Source: an uncultured Oleispira sp. (GTDB taxonomy: Bacteria > Pseudomonadota > Gammaproteobacteria > Pseudomonadales > Oceanobacteraceae). From it: a DNA stretch of 64,000 bases. Both the position numbers and the translations under genes were made by a program. Positions 20,616-30,284 of the stretch are shown here, in pieces. The notes below the pieces were generated by a model. The model searched no databases, had not been told where the DNA came from, and saw nothing but the letters and a program-made list of their open reading frames with translations. Numbering within the stretch: the stretch's first letter is position 1; each line of letters opens with the position of its first letter. The stretch lies in contig CAJVZR010000003.1 in the NCBI GenBank assembly GCA_913019965.1, positions 54,781 to 118,780 of the forward strand. The letters are read 5' to 3'.

Positions 20616-21314
20616 ATGGATATTAATAATCAAGCCCAGTCATATCAAGGCTTGCTCAATATGCTCAATGGTAAGCCATCTGGTGAGGCTGGTGTCACAA
20701 GCCAGCAGCGTATTGTCGACTCATTGCCTCATGCCAGTTCAGCGGACAGTGTTTCTTTATCCTATAAAGGTGCCAAGCTCGGCATGATTTCCGCTGAGTA
20801 TTTCTCCGGCACAGTAAAGTCCAGTGATATCCCCGCGCTAACCGAGCGTTTATTTCAAGATGGTTTTATTAATGAATCTGAATATCGTTCACTTGGCGGT
20901 GTAAAAGCGGATGAGGCCACGTCACAAATAGCACAATCGGTTAACTTCCTTAATGATTTCATCATGAATGAAGCTATTGATGGGGATAGTGAAGGGGCTA
21001 AAAGCCTGATGTTGGCGGTGGATGCTTTACAGAGTATGGATGAAGCGAGTACGGCGACATCCCGTCGAAAAGAAAGCGAAGCCTATGAGTTTGTTAGCGG
21101 CTACACTGAAATATTAAAGGAAACCCAGGCACCGGCCGATCTAGTAAATAGCTTTGAGCAAGTCTTGAAGGTCTTTGAAGCGCTGGATACGGTGCGAAAG
21201 AATGAGCTACAGACCGGCGCTTTGGCGAGTTATGCCAGTGTGCAAGAAACCTTTAATGAGCATCAGAATGAACAGCAAGATGAAAGTCAGAATGAGCAAA
21301 ATAACCCTAGCTAA
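20616..21314 (+). CDS. Hypothetical protein, no recognised domain
   Basis: 232-aa ORF with RBS-like aggacgaaga; no signal peptide; Gln/Asn/Glu-rich C-terminus; overlaps the next gene by 23 bp. Confidence 0.6.
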   Translation: MDINNQAQSYQGLLNMLNGKPSGEAGVTSQQRIVDSLPHASSADSVSLSYKGAKLGMISAEYFSGTVKSSDIPALTERLFQDGFINESEYRSLGGVKADEATSQIAQSVNFLNDFIMNEAIDGDSEGAKSLMLAVDALQSMDEASTATSRRKESEAYEFVSGYTEILKETQAPADLVNSFEQVLKVFEALDTVRKNELQTGALASYASVQETFNEHQNEQQDESQNEQNNPS

Positions 21315-22155
21315 CGTGCTCTTAGCACTATCATTATCGATGAGTAGCTATGGTGCGACGCTAGTCGGACAAGAAGCGGGTATCAGTTTCAGTGGTGAGA
21401 GTCTGGGTTCATTAGATTCTGGTCCTGGAGCCAAATTTGCCAGCAGTCAAACAGCGGTTACCTTGCCATTAGAGCAACAGAAGCGTCGAAATGAGTCGTT
21501 TAAATCCTACTTTCATGCGGATATTACGGAATTTGATTGGCGCGGCACCACGGCTGCGCAAAGTGAATATATCTGGTTGTCGATGCCGATAGCGTACCAG
21601 CAAAATAGAGGAGCCAATCATCAGTTTATATTGGAGTTTGAGCCGGGACTAATGACGGATGGCGGAAATATTGGCGCGGATCATATTGGCCTTAATGGCT
21701 CGATTATTGGTCGGACCTTATGGGCAAGTGGTCGCTATTGGCAATATGGCCTCACCGTTGATCGTTCCTTCGGGGATTATGACGTACGTCCGGTATTGGG
21801 CTTGGGCTGGCAGGCTTCCAAGAGAACTTGGGTAGCGTTAGGTTTTCCTGAGGTGAATGTTAAGCATACTTTATCCAGAGGGCTGCAAAGTTATTTTGTC
21901 ATTAAGCCGGCGGGTGGTGTGTGGAAAGAGGATATTAAAACAGATACGACAACGGAAGAGGTAAGCTTGCAGTACAGTAGTTGGCAGCTGGGCCTTGGTG
22001 TCGATTTTCATTGGCGCGAATCACTATGGTTAGGGGCTGAATTTGGTCAGCTACGTAATCGCCGAATTAGAGCTAATGATGCAACGATTGCTGTTCTTAA
22101 GGGTACACCCGGTCAAGATCGCTATTGGCGAATAGGGGCGAGTTTAAAATTTTAA
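21292..22155 (+). CDS. Predicted outer-membrane / secreted beta-rich protein (trimmed from ORF 21175..22155)
   Basis: MSKITLANVLLALSLSMSSYGATLVG signal peptide; aromatic alternating-strand C-terminus ending RYWRIGASLKF. Confidence 0.6.
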   Translation: MSKITLANVLLALSLSMSSYGATLVGQEAGISFSGESLGSLDSGPGAKFASSQTAVTLPLEQQKRRNESFKSYFHADITEFDWRGTTAAQSEYIWLSMPIAYQQNRGANHQFILEFEPGLMTDGGNIGADHIGLNGSIIGRTLWASGRYWQYGLTVDRSFGDYDVRPVLGLGWQASKRTWVALGFPEVNVKHTLSRGLQSYFVIKPAGGVWKEDIKTDTTTEEVSLQYSSWQLGLGVDFHWRESLWLGAEFGQLRNRRIRANDATIAVLKGTPGQDRYWRIGASLKF

Positions 22156-22176
22156 TGCTTATCTCCTGTGAATTTC

Positions 22177-22198
22177 TGGCTTAGTCTGTCCTAAGCCA
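22177..22198 (+). terminator. Hairpin between the OMP-like gene and rnb
   Basis: TGGCTTAG tctgtc CTAAGCCA perfect arms; only a loose T-rich stretch follows. Confidence 0.5.
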
Positions 22199-22239
22199 TT
22201 ACACTTCCATTTTTCATCTTGTAAGTAGAAGAAGTTTTA

Positions 22240-24219
22240 ATGTTAAACCTCGATGCGCTGTCTCAACTTAAGTCTTTAAAGCAAGACATTCACCAAAGTA
22301 TTCCTCGTCATGAAGGCAAAGTTCGCGCTACTGGTGGCCGTTATGGTTTTGTGAATACAGACGATAATCAGCAGTTTTTCCTTAATCCCGATGAAATGGA
22401 TAAGGTACTCGCCGGCGATATCATTGCGTTTAAGGTTGAAGAGACAAAAGAGGGTAAATCTCAGGCAATTATTGAGCGCTTAATCTCTAGCGCACAAGAT
22501 GAGTTCGTGGGTCAGTATATCGTTAAAGGCAAGGGGCATTTTATCTCCCCTGATCACCCAACGTTTAATCGCTGGGTTTTTGTACCTCCTGCTCAGCGTA
22601 ATGGGGCAAAAGATGGAGACCTAGTTTCCTGTAAAATATCTCAGCACCCTTATCCTCATGGAAAAGTGCAAGCATCGGTTTTAGAGGTCATTGGTCAAAC
22701 CAGTGATCGTCAAATTGAAAGTACGATGATGATTCGCAAGTGGAATCTTGCCGGAGACTTTTCTGAAGATTGTCAAAATGAAGCTCAGGCTTTGCTCTCT
22801 GTGATGGATGAAGCCATTGCAGTGGATAAGCGATCGGACTTAACTGCTGTAAATTGGCTTACTATCGATTCGGCCATGAGTCGTGACTTAGACGATGCTC
22901 TCTATTGTGAAAAAACTGCGGCGGGCTGGCAATTACAAGTAGCCATTGCGGATCCTAGCTGTGTAATTAAGCCCGGTTCAGAGCTGGATAAAGAATCTCT
23001 ACGTCGTGGCACTTCAAGCTACTTTGTCGATAATATGATTCCTATGCTGCCAAGCTCGTTATCAGAAGGCGCATTCTCTTTATTACCCAATCAAAAACGA
23101 CCCGCGATGGTTTGTCATTTAGCGATCTCAGAAGTGGGCGAAGTGACGGATGTCCGTATTGAAAATGCTCTGATCGAGTCTAAAGCAAAGTTGAGCTATG
23201 TTCAGGTGGCGGCTTTCTTAGCTGGAGAGTTGGATAATGAGTTTGTTGAGCAGTTAGCCGAACCGATTAAGCCTATTTTAACGCAGTTAAGTGACTGTTC
23301 ATTGGCATTAAATGCGTATCGTCGTAAACACAACTTAGTCTTGGATGATCGCACAGAGTTTAAAGTCAGTTTAAATGATCAGGGCAAGGTTGATCATATT
23401 TCCGCGACTGAGCGTAATCCGGCTCATAAGTTAGTTGAGGAATGCATGGTGGTTGTTAACCGTAGTATTGCCAACTTTTTAGCTGAAAAAGAACATGGTT
23501 TGTTTATTCAGCATGCGGGTATTCGTTCAGAGCGCCAAGGGGAAGCGCGAGCGCTAATTAAAGAGCAGCTTAACGTCGCGAACCCTGAAAAAGTAGCGAC
23601 TCTTGAAGGCTTTATAGAAATTCAGCAGTTAATAGCCGCAGGAAACCCTGAAGCGGATAATGCAAAGTACGAGTTACCGCTGCAGGCGATTCTTGCTCGA
23701 CAGCTTGAGCGTAGTAAATACGGTATTGAGGTGAAGCCTCATGTGGGTATGGGCTTAGCAGCCTATACAACCTTTACCTCGCCTATTCGTAAATATAATG
23801 ATTTGTTAGTGCATCGCTTGGTGAAAGCTTATTTAGCCGACGCCCCACTGGCTAAAATCAGCGACGAAGTACTTGAGCAGGTAGGCCAAGGTCAGAATAA
23901 TAGCCGTATGGCGGCTTGGCAGTCTGATCAATGGTTGAAAGCTGAGTGGCTTCAACGTCAAGAAAAAGCGGACGCAGGAAAAGAGCGACAGGGCCAAATT
24001 GTTCAGGTTAATAGTGGTGGTTTTACCGTTCGCCTGGATGATAATGGCATTGAAGGTCAGGTTGACGTTCGTCGTAACAAAGAATGGAAGTTTGATACTA
24101 AGACCATGACACATACCAAGGGTGAAACAACCTATCGTCTGGAGCAAAATGTGTCGGTGATTATTGCAAACATTACCCCGGTATTACGCGAAGTAAAATT
24201 CACCTTGTGTGAAGGCTAA
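22240..24219 (+). CDS. rnb: Exoribonuclease II (RNB family)
   Basis: Cold-shock-like N-terminus GKVRATGGRYGFVNTDDNQQFFL, RNB core SRDLDDALYCEK...VAIADPS, C-terminal S1-like domain. Confidence 0.88.
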   Translation: MLNLDALSQLKSLKQDIHQSIPRHEGKVRATGGRYGFVNTDDNQQFFLNPDEMDKVLAGDIIAFKVEETKEGKSQAIIERLISSAQDEFVGQYIVKGKGHFISPDHPTFNRWVFVPPAQRNGAKDGDLVSCKISQHPYPHGKVQASVLEVIGQTSDRQIESTMMIRKWNLAGDFSEDCQNEAQALLSVMDEAIAVDKRSDLTAVNWLTIDSAMSRDLDDALYCEKTAAGWQLQVAIADPSCVIKPGSELDKESLRRGTSSYFVDNMIPMLPSSLSEGAFSLLPNQKRPAMVCHLAISEVGEVTDVRIENALIESKAKLSYVQVAAFLAGELDNEFVEQLAEPIKPILTQLSDCSLALNAYRRKHNLVLDDRTEFKVSLNDQGKVDHISATERNPAHKLVEECMVVVNRSIANFLAEKEHGLFIQHAGIRSERQGEARALIKEQLNVANPEKVATLEGFIEIQQLIAAGNPEADNAKYELPLQAILARQLERSKYGIEVKPHVGMGLAAYTTFTSPIRKYNDLLVHRLVKAYLADAPLAKISDEVLEQVGQGQNNSRMAAWQSDQWLKAEWLQRQEKADAGKERQGQIVQVNSGGFTVRLDDNGIEGQVDVRRNKEWKFDTKTMTHTKGETTYRLEQNVSVIIANITPVLREVKFTLCEG

Positions 24220-24223
24220 TCTA

Positions 24224-24255
24224 AATGGCCTGATCAATTAATTGATCAGGCCATT
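24224..24255. terminator. 32-bp perfect palindrome between convergent genes
   Basis: aatggcctgatcaatt|aattgatcaggccatt, self-complementary; 4 bp after rnb stop and 8 bp before the reverse-strand gene's end. Confidence 0.75.
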
Positions 24256-24262
24256 GTTATAT

Positions 24263-26158
24263 CTATTGATTACTATCTTTGATCCAGCTATCAACCTGCT
24301 GCTCTAGCAAGTCTAAAGGTAGAGCACCTTGTCCTAGTATAACCTGGTGAAACTGAGCTAAAGAAAACTCTTTTCCGAGTGCTTTCGTCGCTTTCTTTCT
24401 TAAACGTTCAATTTCCATTGCTCCAATCTTGTAACTGGTTGCTTGCCCTGGCATAACTAAGTAGCGTTCAATCGCGTGAATCGAATCTTGCTCTGAGAAA
24501 GGCGTATTGGCTAAGCGATAATCTAAAGCTTGGTCCTTACTCCAGTCTTTTGCATGCAGCCCTGTATCGATGACTAGGCGAACCGCGCGCCATAACTCCA
24601 TAATCAATTGACCATAGCGTTCTTCATTTGACGTATAGCCACCCATTTCATCCGCCAATTTTTCCGCGTATAAGCCCCAGCCTTCGCTGAATGCAGTAAA
24701 GCTTAATAAGCGGCGGAAGTGAGCAAGTCCTTGGTTTTCACGAGCCAGTGCAATTTGCATATGATGTCCTGGCAAAGCTTCGTGGTAGGCAAGTGCCGCC
24801 AGTCGATACTTAGGTAGGTCATGTTGACGAGAGGGGTTTACGTAATAAAACCCCGGGCGCGAAGCATCAAGGGGCGGCTGCTCATAAAATGCGATCGGTG
24901 CACTCTGTTGGCGATATTTTGCCACGGGGCGAACGACGATGGGGGTTTTGGGTAGGGTGGAAAAACTTTTATGCAGGCGCATCGACATCGCCGCCACTTT
25001 ATCTCTTTGGTAGGCGATAAAATCGAGTTCTCCTTGAGTATCTTGTTCGAAACGTTCAGCGCTTTCTTCCATCCAGCTAAAAAAGGTCTTTAAATCGATC
25101 GTCGCTAAGTCGACACTTTCATTATCCGCTTCAGGGTAACCGAGTGGTTTTATTAGCTTACGGATTTTATCTTGAATGCGCTTAACTTCTTGTAGGCCCA
25201 GTTGATGAATTTGCTCCGCACTTAAGTTTGTCGTGGTATGACTTTGCAGTAATAATTGGTAATACTCTTTACCGTTAGGTAAATCACTGGCCGTTTGATG
25301 GACTGGGGCGCGTTTTTGCTGCTGTTTAAGGTAGGTTATTAATTCTTTATAAGCCGGTAGTAGGGATCTCTTCATGGCTCTTTTGGCTTTTTTCAGTAGT
25401 ACCTTGTTGCTGTCTTCAAATAGCGCTAATTTTTTAATCTTTTTATTAAAATCATCCCAGATTGGGCTGGTGCCTTGATCATTAAAAGGCGCGCCTTTAA
25501 TTACATTTTGCGCTGCTGCGATAACGTAAGGGTAAACAAACTGAGGGCTGATAATGCCAGCCTCTTCCGCTTGTTCTAAGCGATTTATTAACTCACGGAA
25601 TAAATGGCGGACACCCTTGATACGCTCAATATAATCATGAGCATTTTGAATGTTATCGATATTTTGGTAGTTAATTAATATGTTGGGAATGCGAGTATGC
25701 CAGCCACCCATTTGGCTGAGCGCATAACCATGGTGCTCAAAGGGCGTGAAAATAAGTATTTGCTCAATATGTTGCAGCAAGAGTTCGTAAGAAAGACGGC
25801 TTTCAGGGCTTAGGGCATCTTGTTCTAATTCGATTAACTGCTGACGAAATTCCTGCATTTTTTCTATGTATTCTTGTTCAGCTAGCACCGAGATATCATC
25901 CCATTCAAATTGACCCGGAATCGCTAGGGTGCTGCGTAATACCGGGCTGGTATCGAGTTGATATTGGTAATATTGCTGATAAATGGCCTTTGCTTGCTGT
26001 TGAACTAAGCTTTTTTGCTCTGGGCTAAATTGAACTTTTGGTATGACCTCTGCCGTTTTTAGCGGGTTCATTTGACAGCCGGATAGGGTACTGGCAATCA
26101 ATATGACCTGGGCGAGTATAAGTAGGCGACGAGAATAGGTTGAAAAAATACCAAGCAT
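24263..26158 (-). CDS. DUF885-family lipoprotein (predicted metallopeptidase-like)
   Basis: Lipobox-like STLSGC; YHEALPGHHMQIALARE and FSEGWGLYAEKLADEMG motifs of DUF885. ORF extends to 26200; ATG at 26158 preferred. Confidence 0.85.
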   Translation of the reverse strand: MLGIFSTYSRRLLILAQVILIASTLSGCQMNPLKTAEVIPKVQFSPEQKSLVQQQAKAIYQQYYQYQLDTSPVLRSTLAIPGQFEWDDISVLAEQEYIEKMQEFRQQLIELEQDALSPESRLSYELLLQHIEQILIFTPFEHHGYALSQMGGWHTRIPNILINYQNIDNIQNAHDYIERIKGVRHLFRELINRLEQAEEAGIISPQFVYPYVIAAAQNVIKGAPFNDQGTSPIWDDFNKKIKKLALFEDSNKVLLKKAKRAMKRSLLPAYKELITYLKQQQKRAPVHQTASDLPNGKEYYQLLLQSHTTTNLSAEQIHQLGLQEVKRIQDKIRKLIKPLGYPEADNESVDLATIDLKTFFSWMEESAERFEQDTQGELDFIAYQRDKVAAMSMRLHKSFSTLPKTPIVVRPVAKYRQQSAPIAFYEQPPLDASRPGFYYVNPSRQHDLPKYRLAALAYHEALPGHHMQIALARENQGLAHFRRLLSFTAFSEGWGLYAEKLADEMGGYTSNEERYGQLIMELWRAVRLVIDTGLHAKDWSKDQALDYRLANTPFSEQDSIHAIERYLVMPGQATSYKIGAMEIERLRKKATKALGKEFSLAQFHQVILGQGALPLDLLEQQVDSWIKDSNQ

Positions 26159-26269
26159 GTTTGTACTCAAATAATAAACAAAAGAAAACGCCCACATCAT
26201 AGCAGGGGCTTATCGAGTCAACCAGCCATCAAAAGCAGATAGATATGGTTGATCTTTGTTTAAGCTCAT

Positions 26270-26881
26270 TTACTTTTTTAGATTAAGAAGGGCATCTTGG
26301 CAGAGATGGAAGTTGTCCATTAAGGATTGTGCTGCTGCGGGGGATTTCACCGCAATTGCACAGCTTATGGCTTCTAATGTTGATAGGCCTTGTTGATTCC
26401 GTCGTAGCTGAAACTGGCTGCTGATTGGCTGGTTTTGTTCCGTTGAAATTTTTACTTTCATCATTGCCTTTAACCAAGGGCTTTGTCTCAGCATTTTTTG
26501 CGCTTCTTGCCAGGTACCATCAATCACCCATAGCTGTTTAATGGACAGCGGCTGGGTATCGTCACTCATTTGTTGAATATCTTGGGCATCGTCACTAGGG
26601 AAGAGTAAATAGTGCCCCTCTTGTTGCGCCATTTGCGCTAAAGGAATTGAGGTTTTGATGTACTCACTTCTACGTTGCCAGCGAATTCTTTTTATATTCG
26701 GGCTGCTAATGATTCCCCATTGCGCGGTATTGTCATTGCGTTGCCATTCTTTATTGTGACTGCATATCACAATATTAAAGGGCAGCTCGACAGATATGAT
26801 CTGCGAACAGATACAAGCTTGTTCGGGTAATCGACAGTGGATACAGTGGGGCTTATAAAAAGGCGAGTAGGGGCTAAGCAT
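26270..26881 (-). CDS. DTW-domain protein (tRNA-uridine aminocarboxypropyltransferase-like)
   Basis: CIHCRLPEQACICSQI cysteine motif and VIDGTWQEAQKML DTW motif. Confidence 0.85.
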   Translation of the reverse strand: MLSPYSPFYKPHCIHCRLPEQACICSQIISVELPFNIVICSHNKEWQRNDNTAQWGIISSPNIKRIRWQRRSEYIKTSIPLAQMAQQEGHYLLFPSDDAQDIQQMSDDTQPLSIKQLWVIDGTWQEAQKMLRQSPWLKAMMKVKISTEQNQPISSQFQLRRNQQGLSTLEAISCAIAVKSPAAAQSLMDNFHLCQDALLNLKK

Positions 26882-26903
26882 TAGAAAATAGTCGCTGCTT
26901 TAC

Positions 26904-27107
26904 TTATTTTAAATTGGGCATAATAAAAGGTGATGAGGTTGATGTGGTAAACACATGCTTAGTCAATGTTTGGTGAACATGCCCACACTGATCACAATAG
27001 ACTAGAATAAACCATGGGGTGCCATTTTTTGCACGCTCTAGGCTTTCTTTAGATTTAAAATGTTCGATACCTTCAACGGTACAACTTGGGCATTTTGGTT
27101 CGGCCAT
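26904..27107 (-). CDS. Small zinc-ribbon-like protein
   Basis: CPSC...CDQCGH paired CxxC motifs. Confidence 0.6.
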   Translation of the reverse strand: MAEPKCPSCTVEGIEHFKSKESLERAKNGTPWFILVYCDQCGHVHQTLTKHVFTTSTSSPFIMPNLK

Positions 27108-27160
27108 GGTAACCTCAATAACGTTAATAATTTATAATATAGTTTAAAAGAGTTTATTGG

Positions 27161-28087
27161 ATGCAATTATCGGTTATGAGTTCCCATAAGCAAGATATGA
27201 AATCAAAATCTTGGTTCTCGAAGCTAATTTTCTCATGTTTTTTAGCCTTTTTGGCGGCGGTTGGCAATGTACAGGCTGGGAATCATGTTGATGACTTTCC
27301 TAGGGCTGAGTTGGTTTCAGAAACGCAGTCGAAGAACAGTGAGTACCGTTTGGTACTTTCTGAGTTAAAACGTCAGCAAGCGATTACTTCTGGTGAAGTT
27401 GAGCGATTAATTAATGGCGATGTAAAACGCCAGTTTTGGAAGTTATCGGTCAATCATGAACTTTCTCAGGTCGTTGATCACTTTATGAATCAATGGCAAG
27501 GGGCTCAGGTATTATATTCGTGCTCAGGCTTGGATTGCGGAAGCAGTAACTTTTGGGCGAATAAAATATTCAACAATGCAAAGCTCTATGGTCGCGATGC
27601 AAATCAAGCCTATGTGGCGGTGATGACCCCGGGCAAACCCAATCGTATTTATGTTCTGTATGTTGTTCAACGTAGTAAGCAGAAGCTGTATTTTAATCTT
27701 GATGAAATTAGTAGTGATGACGCGGTGACAGATGAAGAAGTTCAACGTCAGCAGTTAATGATGACTTTGCAGCAAGAGGCAGGCTGGTTATCAGGATTAC
27801 ATGTGCTTGATGGTCGAATTGATGAGCAGCGAGCAGAAGTTTTATTGGAAACACTGAAAAACCTAGATGCGAGTATTAAGCGTCGCTTGTATTTAGTAAT
27901 TCATTGTTATCAGGCGAACAATATGGCTGACAACTTCGCCTGCTCGACACGATTAGCACAACAGCTTCGTGCCGCTATTTATGAAGAATTTGAAATCCCA
28001 GTCTTTGGGCACGGGGCTTTAACCTTACCTCCGGGAGATGATTTAAAGCCACAGTTACGCTTTATGTTATGGCCAAGACAACATTAG
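27161..28087 (+). CDS. DUF4892-like secreted protein
   Basis: Signal peptide; DDFPRAELVSETQSKNSEYRLVLSELKR. Confidence 0.65.
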   Translation: MQLSVMSSHKQDMKSKSWFSKLIFSCFLAFLAAVGNVQAGNHVDDFPRAELVSETQSKNSEYRLVLSELKRQQAITSGEVERLINGDVKRQFWKLSVNHELSQVVDHFMNQWQGAQVLYSCSGLDCGSSNFWANKIFNNAKLYGRDANQAYVAVMTPGKPNRIYVLYVVQRSKQKLYFNLDEISSDDAVTDEEVQRQQLMMTLQQEAGWLSGLHVLDGRIDEQRAEVLLETLKNLDASIKRRLYLVIHCYQANNMADNFACSTRLAQQLRAAIYEEFEIPVFGHGALTLPPGDDLKPQLRFMLWPRQH

Positions 28088-28156
28088 CATTGATGGAAGT
28101 CGCCATAATTGAAATACCCATATTAGTTCGAGTAGTTAACTTAGGAGATAAATATC

Positions 28157-29137
28157 ATGGCTGAAACGGTCGCCCTAGTATTAGGCAGTGGTGGCGCACG
28201 TGGAATGGCTCATATTGGCGTTATCGCCGAGATAGAAGCCCGCGGTTATGAAATTATTTCGGTCTCGGGTTGCTCAATGGGTGCGGTTATTGGTGGTTTC
28301 TATTGTGCCAATAAACTGGATGCTTTTCATGATTGGGCCAAATCCTTGAGTTATATTGATTTATTACGATTGGTGGATTTTAGCTTCATTAGTAATGGCG
28401 CGATTCGAGGTGATAAGGTTTTTTCCGTACTTGCAGATATGCTGGATGACATTCAAATTGAAGATTTATCCATTCCTTATACCGCAGTTGCGACGGATTT
28501 AGCCAACTCAAAAGAAGTGTGGTTTCAGCGTGGTCCTCTAGAACAAGCGATGCGGGCTTCCGCAGCCATTCCAGGGTTATTTCAACCGGTTAAGCGTGAT
28601 GAACGGTTATTTGTCGATGGTGGGGTATTAAACCCTTTACCTATTGCCGCTTCTGTATCTGCTCATGCGGATCATATTATTGCCATTGATCTCAATGCCG
28701 ACGTGCCTATCCCCAAGTTAGATGAATTAGCTCAGCTACAGGCTTCGTCGCAGGTCATTGGGCTTGATGAGCAAGATGATAAAAATGATTGGTTGAATTC
28801 GATCGTGAATAAAGCCAGTCAATGGTTTACCAGTGATGATGACTTGGAGGCGAATGATCCTGAAGCGGTTAAAGAAAAAGCGCGCTCGAATGTCTCTAAC
28901 TTGGGTAAGTTAGAAATCCTGTATCAAATGTTTGAAGTGATGCAGGCGTCGCTCAGTCAATATAAAATTGCCGGCTATCCACCGGATTTGCTGGTTCGAA
29001 TTCCACAAAGCAGTGGTGAAATGTATGAATTTCACCGAACGGAAGAGCTGGTAGCACTAGGGCGTAATATTGCTAAGCAAGCATTGGATGCATTTGAGCA
29101 AGGTCATAGCAGTTTATATGGCCAGCGCTTGGGCTGA
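28157..29137 (+). CDS. Patatin-like phospholipase family protein
   Basis: GSGGARGMAHIGVI oxyanion motif, GCSMGAVIGG (GxSxG), DGGVLNPLP. Confidence 0.92.
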   Translation: MAETVALVLGSGGARGMAHIGVIAEIEARGYEIISVSGCSMGAVIGGFYCANKLDAFHDWAKSLSYIDLLRLVDFSFISNGAIRGDKVFSVLADMLDDIQIEDLSIPYTAVATDLANSKEVWFQRGPLEQAMRASAAIPGLFQPVKRDERLFVDGGVLNPLPIAASVSAHADHIIAIDLNADVPIPKLDELAQLQASSQVIGLDEQDDKNDWLNSIVNKASQWFTSDDDLEANDPEAVKEKARSNVSNLGKLEILYQMFEVMQASLSQYKIAGYPPDLLVRIPQSSGEMYEFHRTEELVALGRNIAKQALDAFEQGHSSLYGQRLG

Positions 29138-29184
29138 TTATTACTCAATTGCTCGAACCATTGATGCTCTGAACGCCTAGATGC

Positions 29185-30210
29185 TTGGTTGCTGGACCTG
29201 TCAATGTTAGAATATTGGCCTTAATTTTTCTGTCTGGTGTTCTTGTGTCCGGTATTCCACTGTCTGACCCTATTCCTTATGTATTGTCGAATGAAGCCTG
29301 TGAAGAAGCTTTAAACGAACTGACAAGCATGCAAGATTTGCTTCGCTGGGGCATCAGCCGTATGAATGAAGCGAATTTGTATTTTGGTCATGGTACTGAT
29401 AATGCGCGTGATGATGCGGTAATGCTAGTGACACACGCTTTACACCTACCTTGGGATATTGATCATGCGTGGCAATCTTCTAAGTTAACGCGCAGTGAAC
29501 GTCAGTGCGTGATTGAGCTGTTTGCTCGTCGTATTAACGAGCGTATGCCAACACCTTATCTAACCGGTGAAGCTTGGTTTTATGGCTTACCTTTCATCGT
29601 TGATGAAAGGGTATTGATTCCTCGCTCTCCTATAGCGGAAATTATTGCCGCGCGTTTCCAGCCTTGGCTTGGTGATAAGCCGGTTCATCGTATTTTGGAT
29701 TTATGTACCGGCAGTGGCTGTATCGGTATCGCTTGTGCGGCTGAATTTCCTCAGGCGCACGTCGAGTTATTGGATATATCCTTTGAAGCCTTAACCTTAG
29801 CCGATGAAAATATTAGCCGCCATCAGATGAATGACCGTGTGATTGCACTGCAGTCTGATTTGTTCTCTGCGGCTGACGGTCAATACGATATTATTGTTTC
29901 TAATCCACCGTATGTGGATAGTGATGATATGAGCTGCTTACCAGAAGAATTTCATAATGAACCTGAGCTAGCATTAGCGGCTGGGGAAGATGGCTTAGAT
30001 CTAGTACGAATAATGCTGGCAGAAGCGCGTCAGTATTTATCAGATGATGGTATCTTCATTGTTGAAGTCGGCAATAGCTGGCCTACGTTAGAGGATGCTT
30101 ATCCAACGGTGCCTTTTATGTGGCAAGAGTTTGAGATGGGTGGCCATGGGGTATTTGTATTAACGGCTGACCAATTAGATGAGTGCGTAGAAGCGCTGAA
30201 ATTGAAATAA
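29185..30210 (+). CDS. prmB: Peptide chain release factor glutamine methyltransferase, L3-type (start uncertain, true start probably downstream)
   Basis: ILDLCTGSGCIGIACA and SNPPYVDSDDMSCLPEEFHNEPELALAAGEDGLD. Confidence 0.88.
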   Translation: MVAGPVNVRILALIFLSGVLVSGIPLSDPIPYVLSNEACEEALNELTSMQDLLRWGISRMNEANLYFGHGTDNARDDAVMLVTHALHLPWDIDHAWQSSKLTRSERQCVIELFARRINERMPTPYLTGEAWFYGLPFIVDERVLIPRSPIAEIIAARFQPWLGDKPVHRILDLCTGSGCIGIACAAEFPQAHVELLDISFEALTLADENISRHQMNDRVIALQSDLFSAADGQYDIIVSNPPYVDSDDMSCLPEEFHNEPELALAAGEDGLDLVRIMLAEARQYLSDDGIFIVEVGNSWPTLEDAYPTVPFMWQEFEMGGHGVFVLTADQLDECVEALKLK

Positions 30211-30227
30211 CTTAGCCTTAAGTTAAG

Positions 30228-30263
30228 CAAAGAATTAAACAAAGAATTGAATAAAGAATTAAA
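30228..30263. repeat. Three tandem 12-bp units upstream of aroC
   Basis: caaagaattaaa / caaagaattgaa / taaagaattaaa. Confidence 0.8.
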
Positions 30264-30284
30264 TAGTTAAAAGCGGATACAGAT

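Noticed and set aside
23833-24147. 104-aa reverse ORF within rnb
   Set aside because: Lies fully inside a strongly supported gene; no RBS or recognisable domain. Other nested ORFs (e.g. 3229..3516, 30975..31316, 41907..42239, 55435..55710) rejected on the same grounds.
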